Assembly (NCBI RefSeq): GCF_000423425.1
Contig: NZ_AUHY01000012.1
Coordinates: 1-61,956 of the forward strand
Direction: 5' to 3'
Length of the DNA: 61,956 nt
Source of the DNA: Meiothermus rufus DSM 22234
GTDB lineage: Bacteria; Deinococcota; Deinococci; Deinococcales; Thermaceae
In this document: positions 44,079-54,798 of the stretch, in pieces
Position numbering within the stretch: the stretch's first letter is position 1
Layout: each line of letters opens with the position of its first letter
Made by a program: the position numbers and the translations under genes
Notes under the pieces: generated by a model
Databases searched by the model: none
What the model saw: only the letters and a program-made list of their open reading frames with translations
Told to the model about the DNA's origin: nothing

Positions 44079-45061
44079 GCGACCTCCTTCGCCACCGCGT
44101 CCGCAGGCAGATTGAAGTAGGCCCGGCGGGCCAGTAAGCGGATACGGCTGGCTTCCCACAGCTTGCGCTGAATATAGTCCAGCACCAACCCACCCCCCAG
44201 GCTATCAGTGGCCCCGCTAGCAGCTTTATCCAGCAGGATACGGCGCAGGGCGCGCTCGAGCTCACCGAGGGTACGCGCGCTGGCCGCAGGAGCCAGAGGG
44301 GTACCCCCAAGGGCATCCATGGCCGCCAGGTCCCCTGCCGCTATCCGCCCAAAGACCACCCGGCTTAGGTGCTTGCCCCCAGGCACAAAGTAGCCATCCA
44401 GGTTAGCCTCCCCCACCCCCAAAGCCCGCAGCTTGAAGGCCGTGGCCAGGTTGGTGGCGTCTACCTCGAGGGCGAAGTAGGCCGCCACGTGAGGCTGGCG
44501 CAGGCGCTTGGCTTTCTCGAAGCAGGCGGCAAAGAACTCGCGGTCGAGGGCCACCTCGAGGGCCAGCAGGTCGGGGCTACCCGCCACTGCCTGGCGCAAG
44601 GCTTTGGCCAGGGGATGCCCCGGTAGCTGCAGTAGCTGGGCCAGGCTGGCGGCGTCGGGGGCTTGGAGCATGGCGTTCAAGAGCGGCTCCTTGAAGGTTC
44701 CGCCCAACAAGCCCGCCTTGATCTCCTCCGGGGTCTTGCCCATGGCCTTGCCGCGCAAAATGGCCTTCAGGTTGACCAGGTCGGCCCGCAGCAAGGGCAG
44801 GCGCACCAGCTCGCGCAGCTCCCCCGAGACCAGGGTAGGCAGATCGTGCACCGTGCGGGCCAGGTGGTTGGCCACCGCCCGATCCACATCGGCCAGGGTA
44901 TCGCCCACCAGGTCGGCCCCGTAGACCGTCTCGGAGAGCATGCGCACGAACTCGGCGAAGGACTGGTTTAGGGCCTGCTGGAAAAAAGGCTCTGGAACCA
45001 TCTGGCTCCGCCTGGAGCGCACCCGGGCGTTCAGGTAGGCAAAGGTATTTCGTGTCAGCAC
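44075..45061 (-). CDS. atpC: V-type ATPase subunit C
   Basis: 328 residues, mainly helical. It is the funnel-shaped socket that links the central stalk to the membrane ring in Thermus ATPase. Features are FAYLNARVRSRRSQMVP at the N-terminus, LREVLVRLPLL-like helices around LREL..LPLLRADLVNLKAILRG, and KRLRQPHVAAYFALEVDATNLATAFKLRALG near the middle, a family hallmark. It overlaps atpF by four bases. The hairpin at 45087-45110 stands between atpE and this gene. Confidence 0.95.
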   Translation of the reverse strand: MLTRNTFAYLNARVRSRRSQMVPEPFFQQALNQSFAEFVRMLSETVYGADLVGDTLADVDRAVANHLARTVHDLPTLVSGELRELVRLPLLRADLVNLKAILRGKAMGKTPEEIKAGLLGGTFKEPLLNAMLQAPDAASLAQLLQLPGHPLAKALRQAVAGSPDLLALEVALDREFFAACFEKAKRLRQPHVAAYFALEVDATNLATAFKLRALGVGEANLDGYFVPGGKHLSRVVFGRIAAGDLAAMDALGGTPLAPAASARTLGELERALRRILLDKAASGATDSLGGGLVLDYIQRKLWEASRIRLLARRAYFNLPADAVAKEVA

Positions 45062-45086
45062 CTAACCCTCCCGTTGTTCCTTCCTT

Positions 45087-45110
45087 GGGGAAGCGCCGCA
45101 GCGCTTCCCC
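45087..45110 (-). promoter_or_regulatory. Intercistronic hairpin between atpE and atpC
   Basis: Perfect 10-bp stem (GGGGAAGCGC-CGCA-GCGCTTCCCC) in the 58-base gap between atpE and atpC. No T-run follows on the minus strand. It may stabilise mRNA ends or reduce read-through and so help set subunit ratios in the operon. Confidence 0.55.
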
Positions 45111-45119
45111 ACAGGGTAC

Positions 45120-45686
45120 TTAGCCCCAAAGGGCCCCAGCCGCCTTGGCCGAAAGCGCATCCCAGGCCCGCTCGAGGCGCTCGGAAAGGGCATTCTGCAC
45201 AAAGGCCCGCCCTCCTTCGGCTACCAGCCGTACCCCATCGCGGATGGCATCATCGGTCTTGAGCTCTAGCCCCCTGTCCCGGGCCCAGTCGCTCAGCAAG
45301 GCGGCATGGGCGGGGTTGACCAATACCGACTCGGCCTTACCGATGCCCTGGAGAGCCTCCTCGGCCAGCTTTTGCAGGATAGGGCCAAACTCGGGCTGGG
45401 TGGCTAGGGCCTGCAAGCGCCGCAAGGCCTCGGCCCGCACCTGCTCCATAACCCGCCCCTTGGCGGCAATCCGGGTCTGGCTCAGCAGCAGCTCGGCTGC
45501 GCTTTGTGCACGCCGCAGGGCTGCCGTGCGCTCGGCCTCGAGCTGCCGCTCCTTGCTGGCCTTGAGGGCCTCGGCTTTGGCCCGAGCCTCTTCCACAATG
45601 GCCCTAGCCTTGCTCTCGGCCTCGGCAGCTACGGCAGCAATTTCGGCAGCCACCTCGTTTTGCAGAATATCTTCCAGTTTCGACAT
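45120..45686 (-). CDS. atpE: V-type ATPase subunit E (peripheral stalk)
   Basis: 188 residues, the same length as the Thermus thermophilus protein as I recall it. The N-terminal ~100 residues are one long Ala/Glu/Arg-rich coiled-coil helix (AAIAAVAAEAESKARAIVEEARAKAEA type). The C-terminal domain (LVNPAHAALLSDWARDRGLEL...) binds the head. It pairs with subunit G in each of the two peripheral stalks. Confidence 0.95.
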   Translation of the reverse strand: MSKLEDILQNEVAAEIAAVAAEAESKARAIVEEARAKAEALKASKERQLEAERTAALRRAQSAAELLLSQTRIAAKGRVMEQVRAEALRRLQALATQPEFGPILQKLAEEALQGIGKAESVLVNPAHAALLSDWARDRGLELKTDDAIRDGVRLVAEGGRAFVQNALSERLERAWDALSAKAAGALWG

Positions 45687-45708
45687 GGGGCTCCTCTATG
45701 AGCCAGAA

Positions 45709-46005
45709 CTAGTTGATGAGGAAGGAGAAGGCCAGACCGAAGATGGCCAAAGTCTCAGGAATCAGGAAGAAGATCAGGGCCGTACCGAAGTTGCGGCGGT
45801 CTTCGGCCACCGCACCCACAGCCGCCGCCCCGATGGCGCTTTGGGCCATACCCGTGCCCAACAAACCCAAACCGATGGCCAACCCTTTGCCGATAGCGGC
45901 AAAGGAAGCCCCACCCGCTGCGGCCTCCTCGGCGGCAAAGGCCACAGTGGCTAGAACAACGATGGCGATGATCAACAGGGTCTTGGTCAGCTTTGCGTTC
46001 TTCAT
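45709..46005 (-). CDS. atpK: V-type ATPase proteolipid subunit (K/L)
   Basis: 98 residues. A signal-like first helix (TLLIIAIVVLATVAFA) is followed by the two-helix hairpin of the rotor ring: GASFAAIGKGLAIGLGLLGTGMAQSAIG and TALIFFLIPETLAIFGLAF. Glu in IPETLAIFG is the ion-carrying residue. The absence of the sodium-site Gln/Tyr pattern suggests protons, which fits Thermus enzymes. The pre-sequence is known to be removed in Thermus. Confidence 0.95.
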   Translation of the reverse strand: MKNAKLTKTLLIIAIVVLATVAFAAEEAAAGGASFAAIGKGLAIGLGLLGTGMAQSAIGAAAVGAVAEDRRNFGTALIFFLIPETLAIFGLAFSFLIN

Positions 46006-46059
46006 GGGTTTTTCTCCTTTAAGGTTCCACGTGCCTCTGGCACATCATGGACGGTTTGC

Positions 46060-48042
46060 TTAGGCGTTTTCCGACTTAACCGATTTGAACGGCTTGTAGG
46101 GCCGGCCGCTCTCCTCGAAGAAACCAAAGTTGGTCGAGAACTCAATCCACAAGAGACGGATGGGCTGGATCACATGCCCCAGGGTGGTGATGACGATGAT
46201 GGCCAGAATCAGAATAAGGCCCACCACAAAGCCCAGCACCCCCCCGATAAAGCCGAAGCGCTCAGCCAGGCCAAAGCCCACCTGGTTGGCCAGGCTGGCC
46301 AGCACCCCACCGGCCACCCCTACCGCGTACAAACGGATGTAGCTGAGAATCTGCCCGCCCTTGCCCGGCAGTTCAGCGATCATCAGCACCTCGCGCGACA
46401 GGGCCACCCCCACCAGGAAGAGGAGCAAGCCCACCCCGAAGATCAGGTTGAGGAGGGGCAGGTTGGCCTGGGTGAGGAAGTTGTAGGCAAAGGCCACCAA
46501 GCCCACCAGGCCCGAAAAATAGCCGAAGCCCTCCCAGAAGTGCTTCATATGCCCGTGGGCCAGCCCCAGGCGCATGCGCAGGAAGAAGGCGTAGAGCACC
46601 TGGAACACCCCAAACAAAATGGCGAAGACCATCAGCCCGTTGGCCGTTTGGGCGAAGTCCAGACGGTTGATGAGGATGGGGATCAAGCCGCTGCCGCCGT
46701 GGTTGGGGTCGTAGAAAATGGTTCCACCCCCTGGCAACACCTTGAGTTTTTCCAGGAAGGTACCAAAAAACTCCCCGTACAGCACGCCCCAAAACATGGC
46801 CCAGCCGGCCATCCACTTACCGATGGTGGCTAGCTTGCCTAGCACATCCGGGCCAAAAGCAGCCCCCAGGAAGTCGATGCGCAGGGTCTCACCCCGCTGG
46901 GACTTCCCTGCCAACCAAAGCGCGGCCAGCAAGAACAGCAGCCCAATACCAATATCGCCCACCACAATCCCGAAAAACAACGGGAAGAACAGCGCAATCA
47001 TCCGGGTGGGATCGTACCCCCCGTAGGCTGGGGTATTGAGGAAGCTGTGCATGAGTTCAAAGGGCCTGGCCCAAGCCGGGTTGTCCAGGGTAACGGGCAC
47101 CTGGTGCCCCTCGTGGTGCTCATCTACCGGCTCAAAGGTGTAGACCACCTGGTTACGCAGGCGGTTCAGGGCCTCCTCTACTCGAGCTTTGGCCTTCTGT
47201 GGCACCCAGCCCATCAGCGCCACCCCATACTTACCTGCGGCCATATCCGCTGCGGTACGGTAGCGGGCCACCTCGTCCTTGCCTCGAGCCCACAAGGCTC
47301 GCAAAACCCCTTCCGATTCCCGCGCCAGCCGGGCGATCTCCTCCCGAATGCCCACCAGTTCCTCGGGGGCTAGGCGGGCACGCTCCTTCATACGGGCGCT
47401 GGCCTGGGCCAAAGGCATCTGGCCATAGGCCCCAGGGAAGCGCAGCTCGGCTAAGCCCAGGCGGGAAAGGGCTGAGCGGGCAGCCTCGAGCTCGCTCCGC
47501 CGCACCACCACCGCCGCTGCCACCTGGTGATCCAGGGCCTCGGCATCGAGGACGAAGCGATCTTCCAAGGCTTGCCGCAAGGCGGCGCGCACCCCCTCGA
47601 GCTCCTCGGGCTTGGCCACCAGGAAGGGAATCACCGCCAGCCAGGGGCTCTGATCCAACCCCTGCACCAGCCCGGCCAGGCGCTCGGCGGCCTTACCGAA
47701 GAGTTCGATGGTCTGAATTTCCTCCTCGAGGGCAGCCCGTTCCTTACCCAGCACCTCAGCCCGCGTTGCCACAGGCTTTAGGGTAACCTCGGCCTCCTCC
47801 AAAGTGCCCTCAAAGAACTTTTCTCCCGGGGCCACGGCCAGGCCAGCCACCAAAAGGGCCTGCTCGGCCTGCGACACCACCGCCTCCCAACGCCTGAGTT
47901 CAGCTTCCTCAGAAGGTGAAAGGCGGTACTCGTCTAACTCGTCGGGGCGCAAAGGGTCGATGTGCACTACTCCGGCCTGCTGCAGCTCCCGCAAAAGCTC
48001 CCGGGCCAGCCGCTTGGGGCCGGCCACAATCAGCTTCTCCAT
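46060..48042 (-). CDS. atpI: V-type ATPase subunit I (a subunit)
   Basis: About 660 residues. The N-terminal half is a soluble arm with coiled coils (EELVGIREEIARLARESEG). The C-terminal half has about eight membrane helices and the stator half-channels, including the functional Arg in the segment KGGQILSYIRLYAVGVAGGVLA, where SYIRLYAVG is the family's conserved site. The ATG at 48042 (MEKLIVAGPKRL) is chosen. A TTG overlapping the atpG stop would add four residues. Confidence 0.95.
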   Translation of the reverse strand: MEKLIVAGPKRLARELLRELQQAGVVHIDPLRPDELDEYRLSPSEEAELRRWEAVVSQAEQALLVAGLAVAPGEKFFEGTLEEAEVTLKPVATRAEVLGKERAALEEEIQTIELFGKAAERLAGLVQGLDQSPWLAVIPFLVAKPEELEGVRAALRQALEDRFVLDAEALDHQVAAAVVVRRSELEAARSALSRLGLAELRFPGAYGQMPLAQASARMKERARLAPEELVGIREEIARLARESEGVLRALWARGKDEVARYRTAADMAAGKYGVALMGWVPQKAKARVEEALNRLRNQVVYTFEPVDEHHEGHQVPVTLDNPAWARPFELMHSFLNTPAYGGYDPTRMIALFFPLFFGIVVGDIGIGLLFLLAALWLAGKSQRGETLRIDFLGAAFGPDVLGKLATIGKWMAGWAMFWGVLYGEFFGTFLEKLKVLPGGGTIFYDPNHGGSGLIPILINRLDFAQTANGLMVFAILFGVFQVLYAFFLRMRLGLAHGHMKHFWEGFGYFSGLVGLVAFAYNFLTQANLPLLNLIFGVGLLLFLVGVALSREVLMIAELPGKGGQILSYIRLYAVGVAGGVLASLANQVGFGLAERFGFIGGVLGFVVGLILILAIIVITTLGHVIQPIRLLWIEFSTNFGFFEESGRPYKPFKSVKSENA

Positions 48043-48050
48043 CGGAGCTA

Positions 48051-48365
48051 TCAAGGCAGTACCTCCCGCAACACCACCTCTACCGCCTCAGTTAGCCGGG
48101 CCGCCGACCCCTCCGCGATGGCCTGGGCCTCCGCCTCGGCTTTGGCCTTGGCCTCGCTTTCGATCTGTGCCACAGCCTCGGCAATCTGCCTACGGAAGAG
48201 GGCTTCCATCTCCCGCGCGGCTTGCTCGGCCTCAGCCAGAATCTGCGCCGCCTGGGCCTCGGCTTCTTTGACCTTGGCCAAAGCAGCCTGCCTGGCCTCC
48301 TCGAGCTGCCGGGCTAGGGCCTGCTCGCGCTCAGCAAGGCTTTTGATAAGTCCTGATCCTGCCAC
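48051..48365 (-). CDS. atpG: V-type ATPase subunit G (peripheral stalk)
   Basis: 104 residues from a GTG preceded by AAGGAGGG at five bases. Nearly the whole protein is one charged Ala/Glu/Lys coiled coil (AALAKVKEAEAQAAQILAEAEQAAREME) that pairs with subunit E. It is the first gene of the operon, 77 bases downstream of the predicted transcription start. Confidence 0.92.
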   Translation of the reverse strand: MAGSGLIKSLAEREQALARQLEEARQAALAKVKEAEAQAAQILAEAEQAAREMEALFRRQIAEAVAQIESEAKAKAEAEAQAIAEGSAARLTEAVEVVLREVLP

Positions 48366-48412
48366 ACACCCTCCTTTCTTGGCGCCGCTACACCTTGGTA
48401 CATCCTAAAAGC

Positions 48413-48432
48413 GAGCAAGTGAAAACTTGCTC
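48413..48432 (-). promoter_or_regulatory. Hairpin in the V-ATPase operon leader
   Basis: GAGCAAGT-GAAA-ACTTGCTC is an 8-bp perfect stem with a GNRA-type tetraloop on the plus strand. On the minus strand it lies inside the predicted leader mRNA of atpG and is followed by CGCTTTTAGG. It could stabilise the mRNA or act as a weak attenuator. Confidence 0.5.
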
Positions 48433-48448
48433 AAACTGAACCCCAAGA

Positions 48449-48478
48449 ATCATAGCGACTTCTCAGGATTCGTGTCAA
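48449..48478 (-). promoter_or_regulatory. Promoter of the V-ATPase operon
   Basis: On the minus strand TTGACA (48478-48473) and TATGAT (48454-48449) are separated by 18 bp, near consensus for sigma-A. The start of transcription would be near 48442, giving a leader of about 77 bases. The upstream 48480-48620 is unusually A+T-rich for this genome and may act as an UP-type region. Confidence 0.85.
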
Positions 48479-48617
48479 CGCGAAACAGCATACTATAAGG
48501 AGTGGATACGGCTTTAGCAAAGAAAAGTGGTGTTTTAGCGATTATTTGCGAAACAAAACAAAGATAAAAGGTATTGTCTGGAAAATATTCATATACAAGC
48601 AAGCAAGGGGTATTGTG

Positions 48618-48623
48618 TAGACT
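48618..48623 (+). promoter_or_regulatory. -10 box TAGACT of a leaderless gene
   Basis: TAGACT is followed by six bases and the GTG at 48630. It lies back to back with the V-ATPase promoter. Confidence 0.45.
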
Positions 48624-48629
48624 CTTTAG

Positions 48630-49784
48630 GTGAAGGTACGCATCTCTCCTAAAGGAGCCGCCCGGCTCCTGGCCCGCCACCCCTGGGTGTACAAAAGCGA
48701 TGTGCTCGAGGGCCCCGCTAACCCCGGCCTTTACCCCGTTCAGGCTGGTAGAAAGACCCTGGGACTGGCCTTGTACAACCCTGCTTCTGAGATCACCGTG
48801 CGGGCCTTTAGCTTCGAGGAATCTCCCGACCCCCTGGAGGTATGGCTAGCCAACCTGCGCCAGGCCTTGCGCCAGCGTCAGGCCGCCTTGGCCCAGGAAC
48901 CCGAGGGAGGCTACCGTCTGGCGCATGCCGAGGGTGACCTGCTGCCCGGTCTGGTACTGGACTACTACGCCGGGCACGGGGTCTTGCAGATAGGTTCAGC
49001 GGCTTTGGAGCCCCTTATGCCCCGGCTGGTTCAGGTCATCCTAGAGGAGATCCCCCTGCGCAGCCTGCTGGCCAAAAACGACCAGAAGTCCCGGCTTCTA
49101 GAGGGTCTACCCCTGGAGGTTCGGGTGCTCCAGGGAGCCGTGCCCGAGAAGGTGGTGGTGCAGGAAGGGGCCATCCGCTACCAGGTAGAGCTCTACCAGG
49201 GCCAGAAGACCGGGGCCTTTTTGGATCAACGCGACAACCGTCTGCGCATGGAAGGTTTTCGAGGCCAATCGGCCCTCGACGTGTTTAGCTACCACGGCTC
49301 GTTTGCCCTGCACCTAGCCCGGGGCTTCACCCAGGTCACCGCCGTAGATAGCTCTGCCGCCGCCCTAGAGCGAGCCCAGGAAAACGCGCAGCTCAACGGC
49401 TTTGACAATCTCACCCTACACGAAGCTAACGCCTTTGACTTTTTGCGAAAGGAAGAGCGGCGCCAGGCCCGTTACGACCTGATCGTCCTCGACCCCCCCG
49501 CCTTCGCGAAAAGCAAACGCGACCTCGAGCGCGCCTACGCCGCCTACAAAGAAATCAACCTGCGGGCCTTGAAGCTCTTAGGGCGCGGGGGCATCCTGGC
49601 CACCGCCTCCTGCAGCCACCACCTAGGCGAGCCCCTCTTCTACCAGATGCTCACCGAGGCCGCCGCCGATGCCCAGCGCACGGTAAGAGTCCTGGAGAAA
49701 CGCGGCCAGGGCTGGGATCATCCGGTTTTGCTCAACGTACCCGAGACCCACTACCTTAAGTTTGCCCTATTGCAAGTGCTGTAA
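48630..49784 (+). CDS. 23S rRNA cytosine methyltransferase, RlmO/RlmI family
   Basis: 384 residues. The N-terminal PUA domain ([28 protein letters not shown]) recognises RNA, a middle EEHEA-like domain follows, and the C-terminal Rossmann fold binds S-adenosylmethionine ([37 protein letters not shown]). The catalytic motifs are [15 protein letters not shown] and ATASCSHHL, with the m5C nucleophile Cys. The closest protein I recall is Thermus RlmO (m5C1942). The E. coli RlmI site is the other option. GTG start with an adjacent -10 box. Confidence 0.9.
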   Translation: MKVRISPKGAARLLARHPWVYKSDVLEGPANPGLYPVQAGRKTLGLALYNPASEITVRAFSFEESPDPLEVWLANLRQALRQRQAALAQEPEGGYRLAHAEGDLLPGLVLDYYAGHGVLQIGSAALEPLMPRLVQVILEEIPLRSLLAKNDQKSRLLEGLPLEVRVLQGAVPEKVVVQEGAIRYQVELYQGQKTGAFLDQRDNRLRMEGFRGQSALDVFSYHGSFALHLARGFTQVTAVDSSAAALERAQENAQLNGFDNLTLHEANAFDFLRKEERRQARYDLIVLDPPAFAKSKRDLERAYAAYKEINLRALKLLGRGGILATASCSHHLGEPLFYQMLTEAAADAQRTVRVLEKRGQGWDHPVLLNVPETHYLKFALLQVL

Positions 49785-49786
49785 GG

Positions 49787-50473
49787 CTACCAAGCCCCCT
49801 GGCTTCGGCACTCGGTATAGAGGGGGCAGTCTTGGCAGCGCGGCTTACGGGCAGTACAGCGGTAGCGGCCAAACAGGATAAGGGCATGGTGGACAAAAAC
49901 CCACTTATCCCGAGGGAAAAGCTTTTCCAGGTCAGCCCCGATTTTCTCGGGGTTTTTCTCCTGGGAAAGCCCCAGGCGGTGGGCCAGGCGGGTCAGATGG
50001 GTGTCCACCGCAATCCCCGGTATGCCAAAGGCAGCCCCCAGCACCACCGTGGCGGTCTTCCAGCCCACCCCGGGGAGGGCCTGTAGCTGGGCTTTATCGG
50101 CGGGCACCTGGCCACCGTGCTTTTCCACTAGCTGCCGGGCCAGCTGCACGATGTTCCGGGCTTTGCTGCGGTATAGCCCGATGGTTTTGATGTAGGGTTC
50201 GACCTCTTCGGGAGTGGCCTGGGCTAGGGCCTGGGCGTTGGGGTAGCGGGCAAAAAGGGCGGGGGTGGCCCGGTTCACCGAAGCATCGGTAGCCTGGGCC
50301 GAGAGCACGGTGGCAATCAGCAGCTCAAAGGGATTGCGATGAAAAAGCTCGGTGGCCGCTTGAGGATAAAGAACCTCCATTACCTCTAGCACCCTAAGCG
50401 CCCGCTTTTTTATGATCCGCCAAGAAGCCCTCTGGCGCTGGCCACGGGCGACTCTGGGTTTGGTACCTGCCAT
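49787..50473 (-). CDS. nth: Endonuclease III
   Basis: 228 residues. A base-excision repair glycosylase/AP lyase that removes oxidised pyrimidines. The helix-hairpin-helix LPGVGWKTATVVLGAAFG contains the catalytic Lys, followed by the catalytic Asp in VDTHLTRLAHRLG. The C-terminal iron-sulfur motif CTARKPRCQDCPLYTEC (C-x6-C-x2-C-x5-C) is intact. It starts three bases after the proS stop, so the two share a transcript. The stop lies two bases from the convergent methyltransferase stop. Confidence 0.96.
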   Translation of the reverse strand: MAGTKPRVARGQRQRASWRIIKKRALRVLEVMEVLYPQAATELFHRNPFELLIATVLSAQATDASVNRATPALFARYPNAQALAQATPEEVEPYIKTIGLYRSKARNIVQLARQLVEKHGGQVPADKAQLQALPGVGWKTATVVLGAAFGIPGIAVDTHLTRLAHRLGLSQEKNPEKIGADLEKLFPRDKWVFVHHALILFGRYRCTARKPRCQDCPLYTECRSQGAW

Positions 50474-50476
50474 AGC

Positions 50477-52153
<1,677 letters not shown>

Positions 52154-54739
52154 ATGCGGAAATATCTTGTCTTACTAGGTTTAGCAGCCTTCCTGGCAGC
52201 CTGTGGGAACAAAACAGGTAGCCAGCCCAACCTCGAGGTCATTGCCAGCCTGCCCCCTCAGACCACCTTCGGCAGTATGGTGGATGAAACCCCCACCCGC
52301 TGGTTTGTAGAGCTATCGGGTGGGACTCAAAGCGATGGTGTTAGCCTGCAAAGTATCCAGGCTCAGCATGCTGCCTTCCGTCAGGCTGCCCAAGCCGCAG
52401 GGGTCAAAATTCTCTTCGCTTACACCGACCTCTTCAACGGCTTCTCGGTAGAAGTAGCTAGCAATAACCGAAAGCTGCTGTACACCCTACCAGGGGTGGA
52501 AGGTGTCTACCCCATTGGCACCTATTGGTTGCCACCCCGTGAGGTTGCCAACCCCGACCTGGCCTCCGCACTCACCCAGACCGGGGCTGATATCGCCCAA
52601 AACGACCTGGGCCTGACCGGGCGGGGCGTTAAGGTGGGGATCATTGACAGCGGCATCGACCTGCAGCACCCTGCCTTTGCAGGGCGCATCGCGGATGGCT
52701 ATGACTTTGTAGGAGACGATTACGACGCCTCCGACCCAGCCAAATCTACCCCGGTACCCGACCCCAACCCCGACGACTGCAACGGTCACGGCACCCACGT
52801 AGCGGGCATCGTGGGGGGCAAAGACAGCCAGATTACCGGGGTAGCCCCTGGAGTGCTGTTTGGGGCCTACAAGGTGTTCGGCTGTGAGGGCTCCACCAGC
52901 GACGACGTAATCCTGGCAGCTCTCGAGCGAGCAGAGAGCATGGGCATGGACGTGGTCAACATGAGCCTAGGCTCACCTTTCGGCTGGAGCGTATTGGGCA
53001 AGGCCCTCACCAAGATGGTCAAGCGTGGCACGGTGGTGGTGGCCTCGGCGGGCAACAACGGCAACCTGGGCCTTTTTGCCACCGGTGACCCCGCTGCCAC
53101 CGAAGGGGTCATCAGCGTAGCCTCCTTCGACAATATCGCCGTGAATGCGCAAAAAGCCATTGTGAACGCTACCGGGGCCCCACTGGGCTACCTGGTGCTG
53201 GGCGGGGCTGAAGCTCCCCCCACCAGCGGCCAAAGCGCCGAGGTGGTTTGGATTGGCCGGGCCTGTAACGCCGATACCTTGCTGGCCGACCCCACGGGCA
53301 AGGTGGCTCTTATTGAGCGTGGTACCTGCACTTTCAACGAGAAGTACCAGCGGGCGATTAGTGCCGGTGCACTAGGGGTCATCATCCATAACAACGCCAC
53401 CGGCCTGTTTGCCGGCGGTGGCGTGACCGGAGTAGCCGGTAAGTTTGGCATTAGCATCTCCCAGGCCGATGGGCTAGCTCTGCGGGCCCTGAGTACCCCC
53501 ACCACCCTGACCTGGACCTCCGAGACCACCGCCGTGGCCAACCCCACAGCGAACCTCATCTCTAGCTTCAGCTCCTGGGGTTTGAGTCAGGACCTCGAGC
53601 TCAAGCCTGACCTGGGTGCTCCCGGCGGCCTGATTCGTTCGGCGGTACCGCTGGAGCAGGGCGGCTACGCCATCCTGAGCGGTACTTCCATGTCGGCGCC
53701 TCACGTGGCCGGTGCGGTAGCGTTATTGCTGGAGGGGAACCCGGCCTTCTGGCGGCAACAGCGGCCCAGCGAGGTACGCAAGTACCTGCAAAACACTGCC
53801 ATGCCCAAGGCCTTTGCTCTGGCCCCAAGCAGTGGCCTGCCCGAAACCAGCTACCGCCAAGGAGCTGGCATGATCGACATCGTGGCGGCAGTGCAGAACC
53901 GAGTGACCGTAACCCCCTCGGCCATCTCCTTCGCGGCCAAGGCCGGTGCCCATACCGAGCGGCTGGTGCTGAAAAACCGTAGCAATGTCCCACTTATCTA
54001 CAAACCGATCCACCTGCCAGGGCCTGCCGCCTTTGGCAGTATCCACACCCCGAGCTTTGCTATCGCTTCGGCCACAGTCAGCTTCAGCCACTCGCAAATC
54101 ACCGTGCCGGCTCGGGGCGAGGCCATCCTGAGCGTGACCATCACTCCTCCCGCCAGTCTACCCAACAAGGGGCTCTACGGCGGCTACATCCAGCTCGAGC
54201 CGGTAGGAGCTGGCCTGAAGCTCAACGTGCCCTATGTGGGCATGCAAGGTGGCTATCAGGCTATTCAAATTCTCACCCCAGCCGCTTTTGGCTTCCCCCT
54301 GTTGGCCAAACTTAACGATGCGGGCACCGGCTACGAGGTTCTGCCCAGCGGTGGCTCCTTCACCCTACAGGGTAACGACCTGCCCTACCTCCTGGTGCAC
54401 TTCGAGCACGGCGCTCGGGTTTACGAGGTGGTCATTCTCAACGCTGCCACCAACACCCCCATCCACCCCAAGTACAGCCGGGCCGATTACGCCGAGTACA
54501 TCCCGCGCAACACCAGCGCCAACGGTTTCTTTGCCATTCCCTGGGATGGTACTCGCATTAGCAAGTACGCCAAAGAGGACGTCTACGGCAATAAAATTCC
54601 CGTGCCTGCCGAGTTCCAGGCTGTACCCAATGGCCAGTACAAGCTGCAGATTCGGGTGCTGAAGCCCACCGGCAAGATGTCCAACCCCGCTGACTGGGAA
54701 AGCTGGATCTCACCGGTCATCACCATCGCCCGGCCCTAA
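52154..54739 (+). CDS. Large subtilisin-family (S8) lipoprotein peptidase with PA domain
   Basis: 861 residues from the ATG that follows AGGAG. The signal ends in lipobox LAAC (Cys-17), so it is anchored at the surface. Residues ~45-130 are an inhibitor-I9-like propeptide. The triad is Asp in KVGIIDSGIDLQHPAF, His in CNGHGTHVAGIVGG and Ser in LSGTSMSAPHVAGAVALLL. Between His and Ser sits a protease-associated (PA) domain (VALIERGTCTFNEKYQRAISAGALGVIIHNN). Behind the catalytic domain come an Fn3-like domain (RLVLKNRSNVPLIYKP...) and a C-terminal beta domain ending DWESWISPVITIARP. It is probably a nutritional or surface-processing protease. It has its own promoter region and a terminator. Confidence 0.94.
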   Translation: MRKYLVLLGLAAFLAACGNKTGSQPNLEVIASLPPQTTFGSMVDETPTRWFVELSGGTQSDGVSLQSIQAQHAAFRQAAQAAGVKILFAYTDLFNGFSVEVASNNRKLLYTLPGVEGVYPIGTYWLPPREVANPDLASALTQTGADIAQNDLGLTGRGVKVGIIDSGIDLQHPAFAGRIADGYDFVGDDYDASDPAKSTPVPDPNPDDCNGHGTHVAGIVGGKDSQITGVAPGVLFGAYKVFGCEGSTSDDVILAALERAESMGMDVVNMSLGSPFGWSVLGKALTKMVKRGTVVVASAGNNGNLGLFATGDPAATEGVISVASFDNIAVNAQKAIVNATGAPLGYLVLGGAEAPPTSGQSAEVVWIGRACNADTLLADPTGKVALIERGTCTFNEKYQRAISAGALGVIIHNNATGLFAGGGVTGVAGKFGISISQADGLALRALSTPTTLTWTSETTAVANPTANLISSFSSWGLSQDLELKPDLGAPGGLIRSAVPLEQGGYAILSGTSMSAPHVAGAVALLLEGNPAFWRQQRPSEVRKYLQNTAMPKAFALAPSSGLPETSYRQGAGMIDIVAAVQNRVTVTPSAISFAAKAGAHTERLVLKNRSNVPLIYKPIHLPGPAAFGSIHTPSFAIASATVSFSHSQITVPARGEAILSVTITPPASLPNKGLYGGYIQLEPVGAGLKLNVPYVGMQGGYQAIQILTPAAFGFPLLAKLNDAGTGYEVLPSGGSFTLQGNDLPYLLVHFEHGARVYEVVILNAATNTPIHPKYSRADYAEYIPRNTSANGFFAIPWDGTRISKYAKEDVYGNKIPVPAEFQAVPNGQYKLQIRVLKPTGKMSNPADWESWISPVITIARP

Positions 54740-54756
54740 CCCCCAACACGACCTGA

Positions 54757-54783
54757 AAGACCCGCCGAAGCGGGTCTTTTTTC
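54757..54783 (+). terminator. Terminator of the subtilase gene
   Basis: AAGACCCGC-CGAA-GCGGGTCTT followed by TTTT, 17 bases after the subtilase stop. The -10 box of the next gene begins within the T-run. Confidence 0.92.
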
Positions 54784-54784
54784 G

Positions 54785-54790
54785 TATGCT
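54785..54790 (+). promoter_or_regulatory. -10 box TATGCT of a leaderless acetyltransferase gene
   Basis: TATGCT lies eight bases before the ATG at 54799, directly behind the terminator of the preceding gene. Confidence 0.5.
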
Positions 54791-54798
54791 ATGGGCAG

